From: Mytilisepta virgata
Lineage: Eukaryota > Mollusca > Bivalvia > Mytilida > Mytilidae
Length of the DNA stretch: 64,000 nt
Assembly: GCA_028015205.1 (NCBI GenBank)
Contig: CM051516.1
Coordinates: forward strand, 34,610,230 to 34,674,229
Direction of reading: 5' to 3'
Position numbers and translations under genes: made by a program. Of the stretch, positions 45,274 through 56,608 are shown piece by piece. The notes under the pieces were generated by a model that saw only the letters and a list, made by a program, of their open reading frames with translations, did not search any database and was not told where the DNA came from. Position 1 is the first letter of the stretch. The number at the start of each line of letters is the position of its first letter.

Positions 45274-46320
45274 TCATGATTTTTGTATTTTATTGTCTCC
45301 TCTCTGTGGAGGTGTTGGTGGTGTCCTCCCTCTGTTCTGTTGACCAGATTTCCTGTTTGGAGTTATAAAGTTTGTCATGTCTGTTTGTTTTGTGTTTGGT
45401 GGATTTGCACTTGCTCTACCCTTAGGTTTTGCATTTTCAGTACCTTCCTTTGTCTGATTATCTGTCGATTTACTTTGTTTTCTTTGATTTTGTTTATCTT
45501 TCTTTTTGTTTTTAGTTGTGTCTAAAGTACCTGAAGTTTTAGTATCTAATGTTGATTGTTTTTGTTGTATAGTTTCCCCAGCTCCTGTTAGTATAGATTG
45601 TGATGGTTCATGTAGTTCATCATTGTCAACATTGTTCTCGCTCTGTTGTGTAGTCTGCTCTGATGACTGCTTGGTTGGTTCTTGAGTAAGATCATTGTCA
45701 ACATTTTCATCACAATTATTTTGTTGTCTAAGCAATGGGCAATCCCACATTTGATGCCCGAATTCAGAACATTTCCTACATTTCCAAGGATTTGTACAAT
45801 TGTTCATTGTATGCCCAGATTGTTGGCATTTGTTACACAAGAATGTTGATGGATCTGTTCTTGGCTGACCATAATAATACACCTTCGCTGTGTATTTACC
45901 TATCTTAAGGGATCTTGGTAGTGGTTTCTCAAGCTTTTTGCAAATAAGTGTTCTTGTCCCTGTTTCACAATTTGTCAACATATTGTCAACTCTTAATCTT
46001 TCTCTTGTCAGGCTTAAAACCTTGACACCTTTCATTGTCAATTCTCTTTCTATTTGACCATCAAAGGCAGATAGAGGGATGTTTTGTATTGTCACTTTAG
46101 TGGTTTCAAAGTTCCAAGCTTTATTTCTTGGGTTTTGGGCTACAGGCATTATAAGTTTTTCCCTGAGAGTTATACCTTGAGTAAGTAATGTTAACTTGTC
46201 TTTCTCATTATCAAGGTATATTCTCCAGACATTTCCTGTTCTTTGTATCCCTCTGATATGTTGGGGTCTTATTGGTTTGCCAATGGATTTGAAAATTTCA
46301 ATATGGGTCAACCAAAACTT
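45274..46320 (-). pseudogene. LINE ORF1: RNA-binding protein with two zinc knuckles, 5'-truncated
   Basis: The open frame runs in from the 5' junction without an initiator ATG, so the start is missing. Numbering from the TTG at 46311, an RRM-like region (GNVWRIYLDNEKDKL, VTIQNIPLSAF) covers about residues 20-150. Two CCHC knuckles follow: CNKCQQSGHTMNNC (159-172) and CRKCSEFGHQMWDC (178-191). The tail (195-345) is polar and low-complexity, rich in Gln, Asn, Thr and Lys. ORF1 proteins of L1/Tx1 elements coat the element RNA as a chaperone. The frame is otherwise intact to its stop at 45274. Confidence 0.88.
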
Positions 46321-46322
46321 TT

Positions 46323-48360
46323 TATATTGGTATGACGTTGGCGTCGTCGTCGTCGTCGTCCGAAGACATTTGGTATTCGCACTATAACTTTATTATAAGT
46401 TAATAGAAATCTATGAAATTTAAACACAAGGTTTATGACCACAAAAGGAAGGTTGGGATTGATTTTGGGAGTTTTGGTCCCAACAGTTTAAGAATTAGGG
46501 GCCAAAAAAGGGCCCAATAAGCATTTTTCTTGGTTTTCGCACAATAACTCTAGTATAAGTAAATAGAAATCTATGAAATTTTAACACAAAGTTTATGACC
46601 ACAAAAGGAAGGGTGGGATTGTTTTTGGGAGTTTTGGTCCCAACGGTTTAGGAATTAGGGGCTAAAAAAGGGCCCAAATAAGCATTTTTCTTGGTTTTTG
46701 CACAATGACTTTAGTATAAGTAAATAGAAATCTATGAAATTTAAACACAAGGTTTATGACCACAAAAGGAAGGTTGGGGTTGATTTTGGGAGTTTTGGTC
46801 CCAACAGTTTAGGAATTAGGAGCCAAAAGGGTCCAAAATTAAACTTTGTTTGATTTCATTGAAAATTGAACTATTGGGGTTCTTTGATGTGCTGAATCTA
46901 ACCGTGTATTTAGATTCTTAATTTTTGGTCCTGTTTTCAAATTGGTCTACATTAAGGTCCAAAGGGTCCAAAATTAAACTTAGTTTGATTTTAACAAAAA
47001 TTGAATTCTTGGGGTTCTTTGATATGCTGAATCTAAACATGTACTTAGTTTTTTTTTATTATGGGCCCAGTTTTTAAGTTGGTCCAAATCGGGGTCCAAA
47101 ATTAAACTTTGTTTGATTTCAACAAAAATTGAATATATGGGGTTCTTCGATATGCTGAATCTAACCATGTATTTAGATTTTTGATATTTGGCCCGGTTAT
47201 CAAATTGGTCCACATTGAGGTTTATAGGGTCAAAAATTGAACTTTATTTGATTTCATCAAAAATTGAATTCTTGGGGTTCTTTGATATGCTGAATCTAAC
47301 CATGTATTTAGATTTTGGATATTGGAATACCACAAAGGGATGGTAAGAATTGTCTTTGGTAGTTATGGCTCAAACCGTTAAGGAATAAGGTGCAAAAAGG
47401 GGGGGAAAGGGTTTCCAGGTTAATGGACAATTACTTAAGTACAAAACATAATTTAAAAGGCAGTGTAAGGTTGGTAATTGAAACTCATTTGAATATCTCA
47501 CCTAAACTGCTTTTAAATTATTTATATTGGAAATTTGCCAAAAACTTTATTATTAATAAATTCCATTGGAAATTTGCCAATAACTTTAGTTTAATGAACT
47601 TCATTGGAAATTTGCCAATATAAAATGTTGCTGATGAAGCTTTTTTGTTTATCTCACCTAAACTGCTTTTAAATTATGTATATTGGAAATTTGCCAAAAA
47701 CTATTATTAAATTTCTGATTTATATATAAAAGCAAATAATAATGATAAGGCCAGAGATACACACCAAACAGGATGTGTAAATTATTATAATAAGTATTGT
47801 GCAATAGCAAGAAATTTTCAATTGCACAGTATTGCGCAATAGCAAGAAGTCTTCAATTGCACAGTATTGCGCAATAGCAAGAAATTGATATTTGGGCCCG
47901 GTTATCAAATTGGTCCACATTAGGTTTAAAGGGTCCAACTTGAACTTTATTTGATTTCATCAAAAATTGAATCATCAAAAATTGAACTATTGGGGTTCTT
48001 TGATATGCCGAATCTAACAGTGTATTTAGATTCTTAATTTTTGGTCCCGTTTTCAAATTGGTCTACATTAAGGTCCAAAGGGTCTAAAATTAAACTTCTT
48101 TAAAATTTTCCATTTTAAATTGGTTATTTCTGATTTATATATAAAAGCAAATAATACTGATATGGTTTGAATAGGTAAATTAAAAATTTTTTAAGTTCTT
48201 AGACCACAATTCTGTGTCAGAAACCTATGCTGTATCAAATATTTATTCAAAATCCAAATTCAGTGCTGTATCAAGCTTGGATGTTGTGTCCATACTTGCC
48301 CCAACTGTTCAGGGTTCGACCTCTGCGGTCGTATCAAGCTGCGCCCAGCAGAGCATTTTA
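46323..48360 (+). mobile_element. Palindrome-ended non-autonomous element, copy 2
   Basis: Aligns with 25729-27850. It starts TATATTGGTATGACGTTGGC with (CGT)n and has three ~165-bp modules (TTTATGACCACAAAAGGAAG at about 46431, 46590 and 46753). It then has four to five ~125-bp modules with TTGGGGTTCTTTGATATGCT, and ends CTCTGCGGTCGTATCAAGC, TGCGCCCAGCAGAGCATTTT. The 5' palindrome is missing, replaced at 46322 by the truncated LINE. Short open frames on both strands are by-products of the modules. Confidence 0.8.
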
Positions 48361-48719
48361 TCTATAATTAACTATCTTGGTTGAAAGGGGACCACCAAGG
48401 ACTATTCCACCAAAGTTTGGTTAGTTTACTTTAAACATATTTTATGTGCAAAGCAAAAGGGATTAGACACAAGTTATTCCAATTTATAAAGTCTTTTCCC
48501 AATATACAGTACATCAATACATTTGAAATTACATTGAGCATGCGTTCCAGAATCAAAACATGTAATTAAATTATATTTACAATAGAAAAACAACATGTTT
48601 AAATTGAATTTGCGTGTGTATGAGTTGTATGGCAATCATTTGGTAATCGTTGAATTCAATCAAGTCAGAAGAAATCGCTTTGACAATCTTATATACCTGA
48701 ACAATGTTCTAAATATAAC
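48361..48719. other. No gene recognised
   Basis: A spacer between two mobile elements. I see nothing in it. Confidence 0.4.
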
Positions 48720-49073
48720 TTGAAATGCGTCGTATACAGCATAGTATAAATTTACAATATCTAATATTAGTATCTTTGGATTGTTATTTTGAAACTCCTG
48801 GGATGATGCCTCTGCTTGTGGACCCTAGGTCCCCAAGGGTATTCGCCAACCCAGTCGTCAGACTTGTCTGACATGATTATTTATTGATTTGTTACAGAAA
48901 TTACCAGTATTTAGCAAAATTCAAAAATAATAGAAATACTAAGGGTTGATTCCTTGTGTTGCACAAGGTAGATCTCCTTAGTTGAAATTTGGCTTCCTAT
49001 TTCGGTATTTTTGGTTGAGTACTTCATGTTTAATATAAGTTTGGTTTTTGGTCTTCCAAATGTTTCGGTTTTA

Positions 49074-49120
49074 ATGCTGCTGATGAGAGGTAACTCCTTG
49101 AAATGCGTCGTATAGAGCAT
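49074..49120 (+). ncRNA. Hammerhead ribozyme, locus 2 unit 1
   Basis: Stem I ATGCTG (49074-49079) against GAGCAT, one base changed from CAGCAT; core CTGATGA 49080-49086; stem II GAGAGG/CTCCTT with loop TAA; GAAA 49100-49103; stem III TGC/GTA around GTC; cleavage after ATA. Core complete, stem I weakened at its first pair. Confidence 0.72.
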
Positions 49121-49451
49121 AGTATAAATTTACAATATCTAATATTAGTATCCTTGGATTGTTATTTTGAAACTCCTGGGATGATGCCTCTGCTGGTGGA
49201 CCCTAGGTCCCCGAGGGTATTCACCAACCCAGTCGTCAGACTTGTCTGACATGATTATTTATTGATTTGTTACAGAAATTAGCAGTATTTAGCAAAATTC
49301 AAAAATAATAGAAATACTAAGGGTTCATTCCTTGTATTGCACATGGTAGATCTCCTTAGTTGAAATTTGGCTTCCTATTTCGGTATTTTTGGTTGAGTAC
49401 TTCTTGTTTAATATAAGTTTGGTTTTTGGTCTTCCAAATGTTTCGGTTTTA

Positions 49452-49497
49452 ATGCTGCTGATGAGAGGTAACTCCTCGAAATGCGTCGAATACAGCA
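49452..49497 (+). ncRNA. Hammerhead ribozyme, locus 2 unit 2
   Basis: Stem I ATGCTG (49452-49457) pairs perfectly with CAGCAT; core CTGATGA 49458-49464; GAAA 49478-49481. Stem II is GAGAGG/CTCCTC, where the last T of the other copies has become C, turning a G-T wobble into a G-C pair. Stem III is weakened (GAA instead of GTA). Confidence 0.74.
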
Positions 49498-49599
49498 TAG
49501 GATAAATTTACAATATCTAATATTAGTATCTTTGGATTGTTATTTTAACATTGAACTTCCTTTACAAAGCAAATGCGTGTCAATGTTAATATGATTTGG

Positions 49600-50490
49600 T
49601 AACCAATTCAGACTTTCAAAAAGCTGATGTCTGATTTCACTGTACAAGAATAAGAAAATAGTGATTTGCATATTCTCCACAATTACAGGCAGGGTCGGTT
49701 ATTATATTAATAAGGAACAAATCATTGTTCAGAAAAGAAGCAGAACATCGAATTTGTGTAAGAATGATATTCAGCTTTCTTGGCCCATATAAATAATATT
49801 TTGGTATCACTGGTTTCCGAGATTCTCTACGAATGGCACTTTTGAATTTAGACAACGTGTTGACTTCACGAATAGAATTCTTCAAATTATTCCAATCTCT
49901 TATTGTTGATGGTAAAAAAGAATTGGTTGTAATAGATAGTCTGCAAAAGGGGACAATAAGGTCATCTCCTTTCCGTAATGGATAGTGCGTTGTACTTTGG
50001 ATAGTTGGAGGAATAAAACTTGTTAAATATTCCGGAGCATTACTATTTTTTATATTATAAAAAAGTTGTAATTTTCTCCTTTTTCTTCTGTCATAAAGTG
50101 TTTCCCAACTCGTTTCATAGTACAGAAGTTCAGATTTACATAAAGATGGTAGTCCTGTGACAATTCTTGCAGCTTCTAATTGTAATTTTTCGATTTTGTT
50201 TATATTATTAATACCACAATTATCTCAAACTTCACATGCATATTCTAATATCGGGCGAATATAAGCCAGATAATTTTTTTTTCTAAATTTTGACGATTTA
50301 GCCTGTACTTTAAAATTGATAGATGCTTCGATACATTTTTAAATAAGTTTTCAATATGTTCATTCCATTTTCCATCGCAACTTAAGGTAACGCCCAAATG
50401 TTTGTGACTGCGGGAAATTGGAATATATTTTCCGTTAAATGAAAAATCTATATTTTCAGGATATCGTGAACTTGAGATGATCCTGATCAA
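49600..50490 (-). pseudogene. LINE reverse transcriptase C-terminal fragment
   Basis: The minus strand encodes the part downstream of the catalytic core. Segment 50490-50245 has FNGKYIPISRSHKHLGVTLS and KWNEHIENLFKN. The frame then shifts; about 50270-49900 reads on in another frame (RPILEYACEV, a TGA in place of Trp, then DNCG and KIEKLQLEAARIVTGL). Segment 49885-49637 has TLSKFKSAIRRE, ILTQIRCSASFLNNDLF and ACNCGEYANHYFL, the usual cysteine/histidine end of a Jockey/CR1-group LINE. The catalytic YADD region and endonuclease are absent (5' truncation near 50490). Confidence 0.85.
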
Positions 50491-50890
50491 AGTTTGGTTC
50501 CAATTGGCCCAGTAGTTTTAGAGAAGATTTTTATATTAAAAAAAAACAAAAACTAAAAAGCTAAAAATCGACAATTCATGGGAAATAACTCCTAGACGGG
50601 TAATCCGATTTCTACGAAAATTAAAACGCAAGTAGATCTTGCCCTCCTCATCGTTTGTACCTTGCCAGATTTTGTCAACATAATTTTCAAAAACTACTGT
50701 CTGACCCATATGCTCTATATTTAGTAACATAGGCCATCTGGTTTGACTTGCGGCATCCTTTGGCACTTTTTTCTACTAGACACCCTAGAGTGTAAGATTT
50801 TTTTTCAAAAAATATTTACGACGGCAGATGACGGACAAGAAGTGATGGTAAAAGCTCACATGGCCTTTATGATTTTTTTTTGTTAGCATG
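50491..50890. repeat. Probable non-autonomous element fragment
   Basis: The stretch ACGGACAAGAAGTGATGGTA followed by AAAGCTCACATGGCC looks like the end of a bivalve DNA element, which often finish with GACGGAC...AAAGCTCAC...GGCC. I cannot fix its ends. A 76-codon minus-strand open frame here is not supported as a gene. Confidence 0.35.
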
Positions 50891-51700
50891 GTATGCAATC
50901 GGCTCATCTGAGACAATCAATAAACTATTCACATCTATATTTTGAAGGATATAGTTTTGTATCACAACTTTAAGTCCCACAATTCAGTGTACGGATTACT
51001 TTAAGAAAGGTTTTAAAAACTTTTCTAAATTATACAGAATTCATATTTCGTTTTAGGGAGGACGTCATACTTGAAAAGGGGGGGGGGGCGTGAATAAAAT
51101 AAATACACGTATTTCGGACATTGGGGAGCAGGTTTCGTTTTCAGTTAGTGATTTTATGGAAATAATTAACATAATTAAATGGACAAGAGTAAAACTATAC
51201 GTATGTCTCTTCCCCATTCGTTGGTGGGACATATGGAGAAAGAGAAAAGGAAAACGCGTGAGGAAACGAAGCCGGAAACGTTTCATGTGCCCTGGATGAG
51301 GAGACTGCCAATCTAGATTCATTGATACCTATATCCGGTGTCCAGATGATTAAACGGCGAAGAATAAAAATCAACAATAACTTAATCCCAAAAGGGGTGA
51401 AGGGGGGGGGGATGCTACTGTCCAAAGTTTTCTGCACGTACACAAGTACTGTTATTTTGTGGTCAAATTTCTCGATTTTTTTGTATTTTCTTGGGGTCCC
51501 AAAAATTGCAGGTATTTTTTGGGTTGCGTTCAAAAAGACGCAAAGGTAGCGTTTTTAACCTGTTTTATGGGGTTAAATGAAAGATTTTTCTGGGTCTGAA
51601 AAAATATAAATATCTTTATGGAGGTGTCAACAAATTTAGGTATTTTTTTACGAGCCTATGTACAGGTAATTGTTTACCTACCTCCCCCTAAACTTAATCC
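50891..51700. other. No gene recognised
   Basis: Unique-looking sequence with two G runs (about 51078-51088 and 51402-51410). Overlapping 70-110 codon open frames on both strands show no domain. Confidence 0.4.
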
Positions 51701-51876
51701 GTAACTCGAATTTTAACTCGAAATGCAACTCGATAAATAACATTAGAAGTCAATATCTCGAGTTAACTCGAAGATTAACTTGAACTCGAATTATAACTCT
51801 AACGCTAACTCGAACTTTAACTCGAACTGTAACTCGAACTCTAACTCGAACTCGAACTCGATGTTTAGTCACACCC
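51701..51876 (-). repeat. TCGAGTT-repeat element, copy 2 (inverted)
   Basis: AACTCGAA words recur about a dozen times, with the reversed internal patch AATATCTCGAGTTAACTCG. It ends GTTTAGTCACACCC at 51876, the complement of the start of the 39115 copy. No MITE is inserted here, so this copy shows more of the other end. Confidence 0.85.
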
Positions 51877-52602
51877 ATCTATATATAACGTCGGAGTACC
51901 CAAATCGCCCAGTCTGAAGAGGGTTTTTCAACTGCCACAGAAAAAACTTGCATTACAAAATCATCAATAATTATTGTCTGACAAATAGACAAGTCGGTTG
52001 TTCTCCATGCATAAATTTTATACATGTAAACTTAGTTAATATTTATAGCAGACACCTAGATCGACGTGTCGTTACCATATCTGGAATGATGTGGAAGGAA
52101 ACCAAATTCTGCGTCCTATTAAACCGAACTAAATTGTATAATACAGCATACATTGGTGTTTTAAATAAAATTTCGACTTTTGGATGATGTTTTGCCACAT
52201 TAACTCTCTTTTTTTTAATTAGCAGATATATAGACTCATATATAATAGTTGCCTCCCTTGCAAACGAAAGTGAAAGTAAAAAACTGAGTAACGTGGAACT
52301 TTCAGTTACCGTGGGTGGTGATACTTTTCAAATCGAAAAGATTAGTAATTTGGATTTTTTTCTTTTACTCTTTTAATGCGATAAACGTTTGATGATATTT
52401 TGTTCAATTTGATGAAGAATGGATTAATTTTTGGAAAATGGAAAATTTTTAATGAACTTTTATTTGCCACTTTTATTTTTATTTGTTGTTGTTGTTGTTT
52501 TTTTGTTTTTTTTTTGTTTTTTTTTTCTTATTCAGATATTCGTGGTTACTATATGAAAAACAGACAAAAAATTCCTTAGCTTAAAACCTGGGAATTATTG
52601 TC
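51877..52602. other. No gene recognised
   Basis: Contains CGAAAGTGAAAGTAAAA at about 52265 and an inverted partner ACTTTCAG near 52300, plus T-rich runs at about 52497-52527. No coding signal is seen. Confidence 0.4.
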
Positions 52603-53602
52603 TCTTTTATACCCCCCGCAAACAAAGTTTGGGGGCGTATATAGGAATCACATTGTCCGTCCGTCTGTCCGTCTGTCCATATATCTTGTAAGCGCAACTC
52701 CTCCTAGACCGCTTAATGGATTTCAACGAAACTTTACAGAAAGGAAGTACATCATCCAAAGATGTGCATGAAGAAAAATCTTTGCTTTCCGATATCACAC
52801 AAGGGAGATAATTGGACTTCTATTTTTTTTTTTTTTTTGGCTTATACATTATATATGAACCTTGCAAGCGCAACTCCTCCTAGATCGCTCAATGGATTTC
52901 AACGAAACTTTACAGAAAGGAAGTAAATCATCCAAAGATGTGCATGAAGAAAAATCTTTGCTTTCCGATATCACACAAGGGAGATAATTGGACTTCTATT
53001 TTTTTTTTTTTTTGGCTTATACATTATATATGAACCTCGTAAGCGCAACTCCTCCTAGACCGCTCAATGGATTTCAACGAAACTTTACAGAAAGGAAGTA
53101 CATCATCCAAAGATGTGCATAAAGAAAAATCTTTGCTTTCCGATATCACACAAGGGAGATACTTGGACTTCTATTTTTTTTTGGCTTATACATTATATGA
53201 ACCTCGTAAGCGCAACTCCTCCTAGACCACTCAATGGATTTCAACGAAACTTTACACAAAGGAAGTACATCATCCAAAGATGTGCATGAAGGAAAATTTT
53301 TGCTTTCCGATATTACACAAGGGAGATAATTGGACTTCTATTTTATAACTTATACTCTTAATTCTAGATCTGTACTGGTATATGTTTCAGGTTCAATTTG
53401 AAAAAAAAAATAACAATTTTTGCTGTACCTATACTTCCCAAGTTACATCAGCCATTCGAAACATGAACAGATATATCATGTTTTGCAGTAGTAAAGGCAA
53501 CCATGAGTATGCTTAAATTGATGCAAATATCTTATGAAACTTTACCCTGGGCAAGGCAAAGCGGGGGGTATCCTTTGTGAGCTTTGCTCACAGTACATCT
53601 AG
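52603..53602 (+). mobile_element. Non-autonomous Helitron with 176-bp internal repeats
   Basis: The 5' end TCTTTTATACCCCCCGCAAA begins with TC and a small hairpin. The 3' end is a 7-bp hairpin TGTGAGC-TTT-GCTCACA (53576-53592), then GTACAT and CTAG (53599-53602), followed by T. A subterminal hairpin plus CTRR before a T is the diagnostic Helitron 3' end. Inside are four copies of a roughly 176-bp unit (GCGCAACTCCTCCTAGACCG at about 52691, 52867, 53043 and 53210), each followed by AAGGGAGATA.TTGGACTTCT and a T run. A (GTCC)-rich microsatellite at about 52655-52678 follows the 5' hairpin. No Rep/helicase is encoded, so it would need help to move. Confidence 0.85.
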
Positions 53603-55580
53603 TTATTCATTTAATTTACTAATATTTTTATTTCGAAAATAATAAACTTTATTGCAAAATTACACCCATAAGGGTCAAGCAATGTAACAAGTAGACATAA
53701 TACAACATATATCGTACAGGAATCTGAACACAGTATAATTTATACATAATATATGTCATGAACTATCTGACAGGGGTCCAATTTATGCTCTCAGTCCTAA
53801 AGACTCGGGAGCGGGACTGAGAATGACTGAAAAGCAATTTATTTGTAAAATTCATGTCTTGAAATGATGGAACTTGGTGTTTTAAAAGAGCAAAAAATTT
53901 CGGGCGCAAAGTTGAATTTTGATCATGTACAACTTTACATTTTTTGCATAATCTTTGTTCTCTGGGAATGTTCATATATCTGCCAACTTCAATACCTAGG
54001 GGTACCTGTAAGTCACTTATTCTACATTTTGATAATCATTTTCTATAATATTCCATAAGGACAAAGTTTAGATGAAAAATCGAATTTTGAAAATTTTAAA
54101 CAAAGTCAGTTTCTCGTATTGTTCTGTAACGAACTTTTTACGTGTTACATTTTATAGTTTTCATTCTATTGACTAAAAGATTTGTCTGGTTGATGATCAA
54201 TGTCTATTTTTATATTACCGGTACTTCTAATCTTTTCAATACAGGAGTATCAAGAGTAAATTTATTTTCCAAACCTTAAAAATGAACTTTTTGGGGTTAA
54301 ACTCATTTTTGGGAGTCTTACTAGAATTATTCGTATGCATACGGGGTCAAAACTTTTTTTTATCCCTACCCCCTGTTTAGGGGCAGCATCATATTGCTTG
54401 TTTAAATGTAAAATATCACTGAATTTTTCCTTTCATCAAAAGTAAGAAAAAAAGCAGTGCTTCGTTCCATTTTCTAAAAATTGATGACAGGTTTTATTTA
54501 TTTATTTACAAATTATTTTGTTGATTATAACTTTGAACACGGATTATCAAAAAATGCACATTGTTCAGTATCCGACCTTTTATTGTTGCAAGAAAAGTTA
54601 TTTTGAATTATGCATTATGAATTAATTTTTAAGATAAAAAGGTCAAATAGGACAAATCATTTGCTGTCGCATTATGCTAGAGCTCTGTAGACGAGTACAA
54701 CTGTATATTCAGCAACTGCAGAAAATATGCACATTACGGGATGTGAAAAACCAAGTCAACTCCTGATTAGATCTGAAAATATATGGAGCGTGAATTATAG
54801 TACCAAGGCCAGCGCCAGTGTTTTAAAATACATGATCCGTAACATTTTGACTTTGCAGTCGATTTAATTAAATTTGAATATATTATTATAATTCATTTTG
54901 ATGAATGCTTTCAGTATTGTTCCTACATACATATTTTACAGTTTTGTAAATACAAATGGTAAAAGGGACTATATTTATCTGCTTCTCGTAGTTGTCGTCT
55001 GTCCGAAGTTTAATCTTATAGGGAACCACATGATATAGTGGCACGACATTCTGCTGGAAAGGTCATGATGGTGCTTGGAATACAGACTGATGACTAAAAA
55101 TAAAGTCTGAAAAAATGTATAAAAGTTTGATGGAACAGTCCTTAGATGGTCCAATTTCAAAATTTTATCAGATGACACAAGATGACCGCCAAAGACGATC
55201 TTTGTTTTACATAGGGCATTTCAGATATATATTTTAACTTTGCGAATGGTCAAAGCTCGCAGTAAGGACAAAACATTTTTGAAGCCTTTACTGTTTTTGA
55301 AATAAAGACAAAGGAGCTAAATACATTGTATAGACAAAAGAATACCGAAGAGACAAAACATGGGGGAAAGTCCACAAATTTGAAGTCCAGGGAAAAGACA
55401 AAGCACAGCAAACAAACACAACAAGGATACATGCATAAATAAAAAAAAAGTTTAATAAACTAAACAAAAAATATAACAAAAATGAGCTTTATATTGTATT
55501 CAATTTTTGTTGTCGGTCGCATCAACTGTGCGATTGTTTAAAGGTGGATCACAGGTGTTTGGGGCATGGATGCCCCATTT
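53603..55580. other. No gene recognised
   Basis: Non-coding. 55320-55445 is a minus-strand piece of dispersed family C (AATACCGAAGAGACAAAACA). The rest shows no supported feature. Confidence 0.4.
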
Positions 55581-55590
55581 TTTATTTAAC

Positions 55591-55938
55591 TTTATTGTTA
55601 TTTTTTTTAGCTGTTCTGTTTTATTTCATCTATTCTGTTTTCATTTAATTTGAAATTGCTGGATTAATGAGCTATAAGATTAACAAAACGCGAAAGGGCG
55701 AAAAAGGGAAAGGTTTTTTCAAATTTCGTTCAGGTGATACATCAAAGTATAAAGTGGGTAAAATGTATCAGAGTCGAGCGGTTGTACAATTTTGTAAATT
55801 TCGGTCTTTCTTGCCTTGTGTCTTACAGAGTATAGGTACGGCACACATTGACATAAAATTTAACTGTCTTAGCAAGAATACGTAAAATGAAGGGGGGAAT
55901 GAAATAAAACAGAATAGCTAAAAAAAATAATAATAAAA
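55591..55938. mobile_element. MITE-like element with ~39-bp inverted ends
   Basis: The left arm 55591-55629 (TTATTTTTTTTAGCTGTTCT, GTTTTATTTCAT) and right arm 55899-55938 (ATGAAATAAAACAGAATAGC, TAAAAAAAATAA) are near-perfect complements. They enclose about 270 bp with a 72-codon open frame (55667-55885) that has no known motif. A small GGGGCAT/ATGCCCC hairpin lies just outside at 55562-55576. Confidence 0.7.
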
Positions 55939-56149
55939 TAAAACAAAATAATAATTGGAAGGAAACAGATGTGAGGTATGTATATATATGCACAATAACA
56001 ATAAAACAAAAGTTATTCTGTCTGCCTTAAGACTATATGTTATTGTTTTTTCAAACTATCCAATATATAACCTTTGTCCAATACAAGATAACGTGAACCA
56101 ACAATGACCAAAGAAAAAAGAAAATGTGTCTATGTTTAATGACCCCAAA

Positions 56150-56245
56150 ACATTTCCTCACATTGAGTCGTAAATTGACCTAATGTGCACATCTTGTGCA
56201 TCAAAATTGGTATCAAAGAATTTATATCTAATATATATCCCCAAT
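56150..56245 (+). repeat. Dispersed hammerhead-bearing repeat, 3' fragment
   Basis: Only the ribozyme end is left: GAGTCGTAAATTGACCTAATG, CACATCTTGTGCATCAAAAT and TGGTATCAAAGAATTTATA. The core and GAAA are mutated (CTAA), so it is dead. Confidence 0.65.
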
Positions 56246-56572
56246 CGTTATTTGCAGAGAAAATGCATTTTATACATTTACAAATGCAATACAGTTAACA
56301 TCCCTGACAATGTTTTGTGTTGTAAGGGAAACTTCTCGTAATGTAAGTCATTACATTTCATCGCACCTGCATGTGCAAGTTATCAAACTTAAAATTTGTC
56401 ACGTTCCAACAAGACATGAAAATTCTTAATATTTCTGTCATTAGAGAAGAGGTAAAGCTATAAATTTGAGAAAAATAGATCTATGAATGTTTCAACACTA
56501 AGACAACAACACATTTTTCAGCAATACAGTGGATTTTAAACAGTTGAAATAGGTCCGTCGCACAAGGTTTGA

Positions 56573-56608
56573 GGACCGTTCAATATTTATCCGAGGGATG
56601 GGCTGGTA
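56573..56608. repeat. Left arm of a 6.7-kb-spaced inverted repeat
   Basis: GGACCGTTCAATATTTATC followed by GAGGGATGGGCTGG is the complement, with a few mismatches, of 63281-63315 (GGCCCATCC, GATAAATATTGAACGGTCC). The pair may be the two ends of one DNA element that later took in the LINE scrap, SINE and pearl-like element in between. Confidence 0.65.

Larger units (their letters stand above)
40003..46322 (-). mobile_element. Tx1/L1-like LINE, nearly complete
   Basis: A minus-strand non-LTR retrotransposon of about 6.3 kb. Its parts are a truncated ORF1 (46320-45274), a 0.9-kb spacer, ORF2 (44372-40606), a 3' untranslated region and a T-rich tract at about 40006-40032 that would be the poly(A) tail on the element strand. 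The 5' end is cut inside ORF1, where it meets the palindrome-ended element at 46323. Two ORFs with CCHC knuckles in ORF1 and endonuclease plus reverse transcriptase plus a C-terminal CCHC in ORF2 fit the L1/Tx1 group. Confidence 0.85.
48720..49546 (+). mobile_element. Tandem hammerhead repeat (retrozyme/Penelope-type), locus 2
   Basis: Just over two 378-bp units, more than 90 percent alike by eye. The 5' end starts within a ribozyme (TTGAAATGCGTCGTATACAG at 48720) and the 3' end stops at GGATTGTTATTTT, as at locus 1. Each unit has GATGATGCCTCTGC, GGACCCTAGGTCCCC, CAGTCGTCAGACTTGTCTGA and GGTCTTCCAAATGTTTCGG. The region between consecutive ribozyme cleavage sites defines a 378-nt RNA. No coding frame of note lies inside. 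Confidence 0.85.

Noticed and set aside
50536..50766. 76-codon minus-strand frame as a gene
   Set aside because: Lies in a probable non-autonomous element fragment, with no motif and no partner exon.
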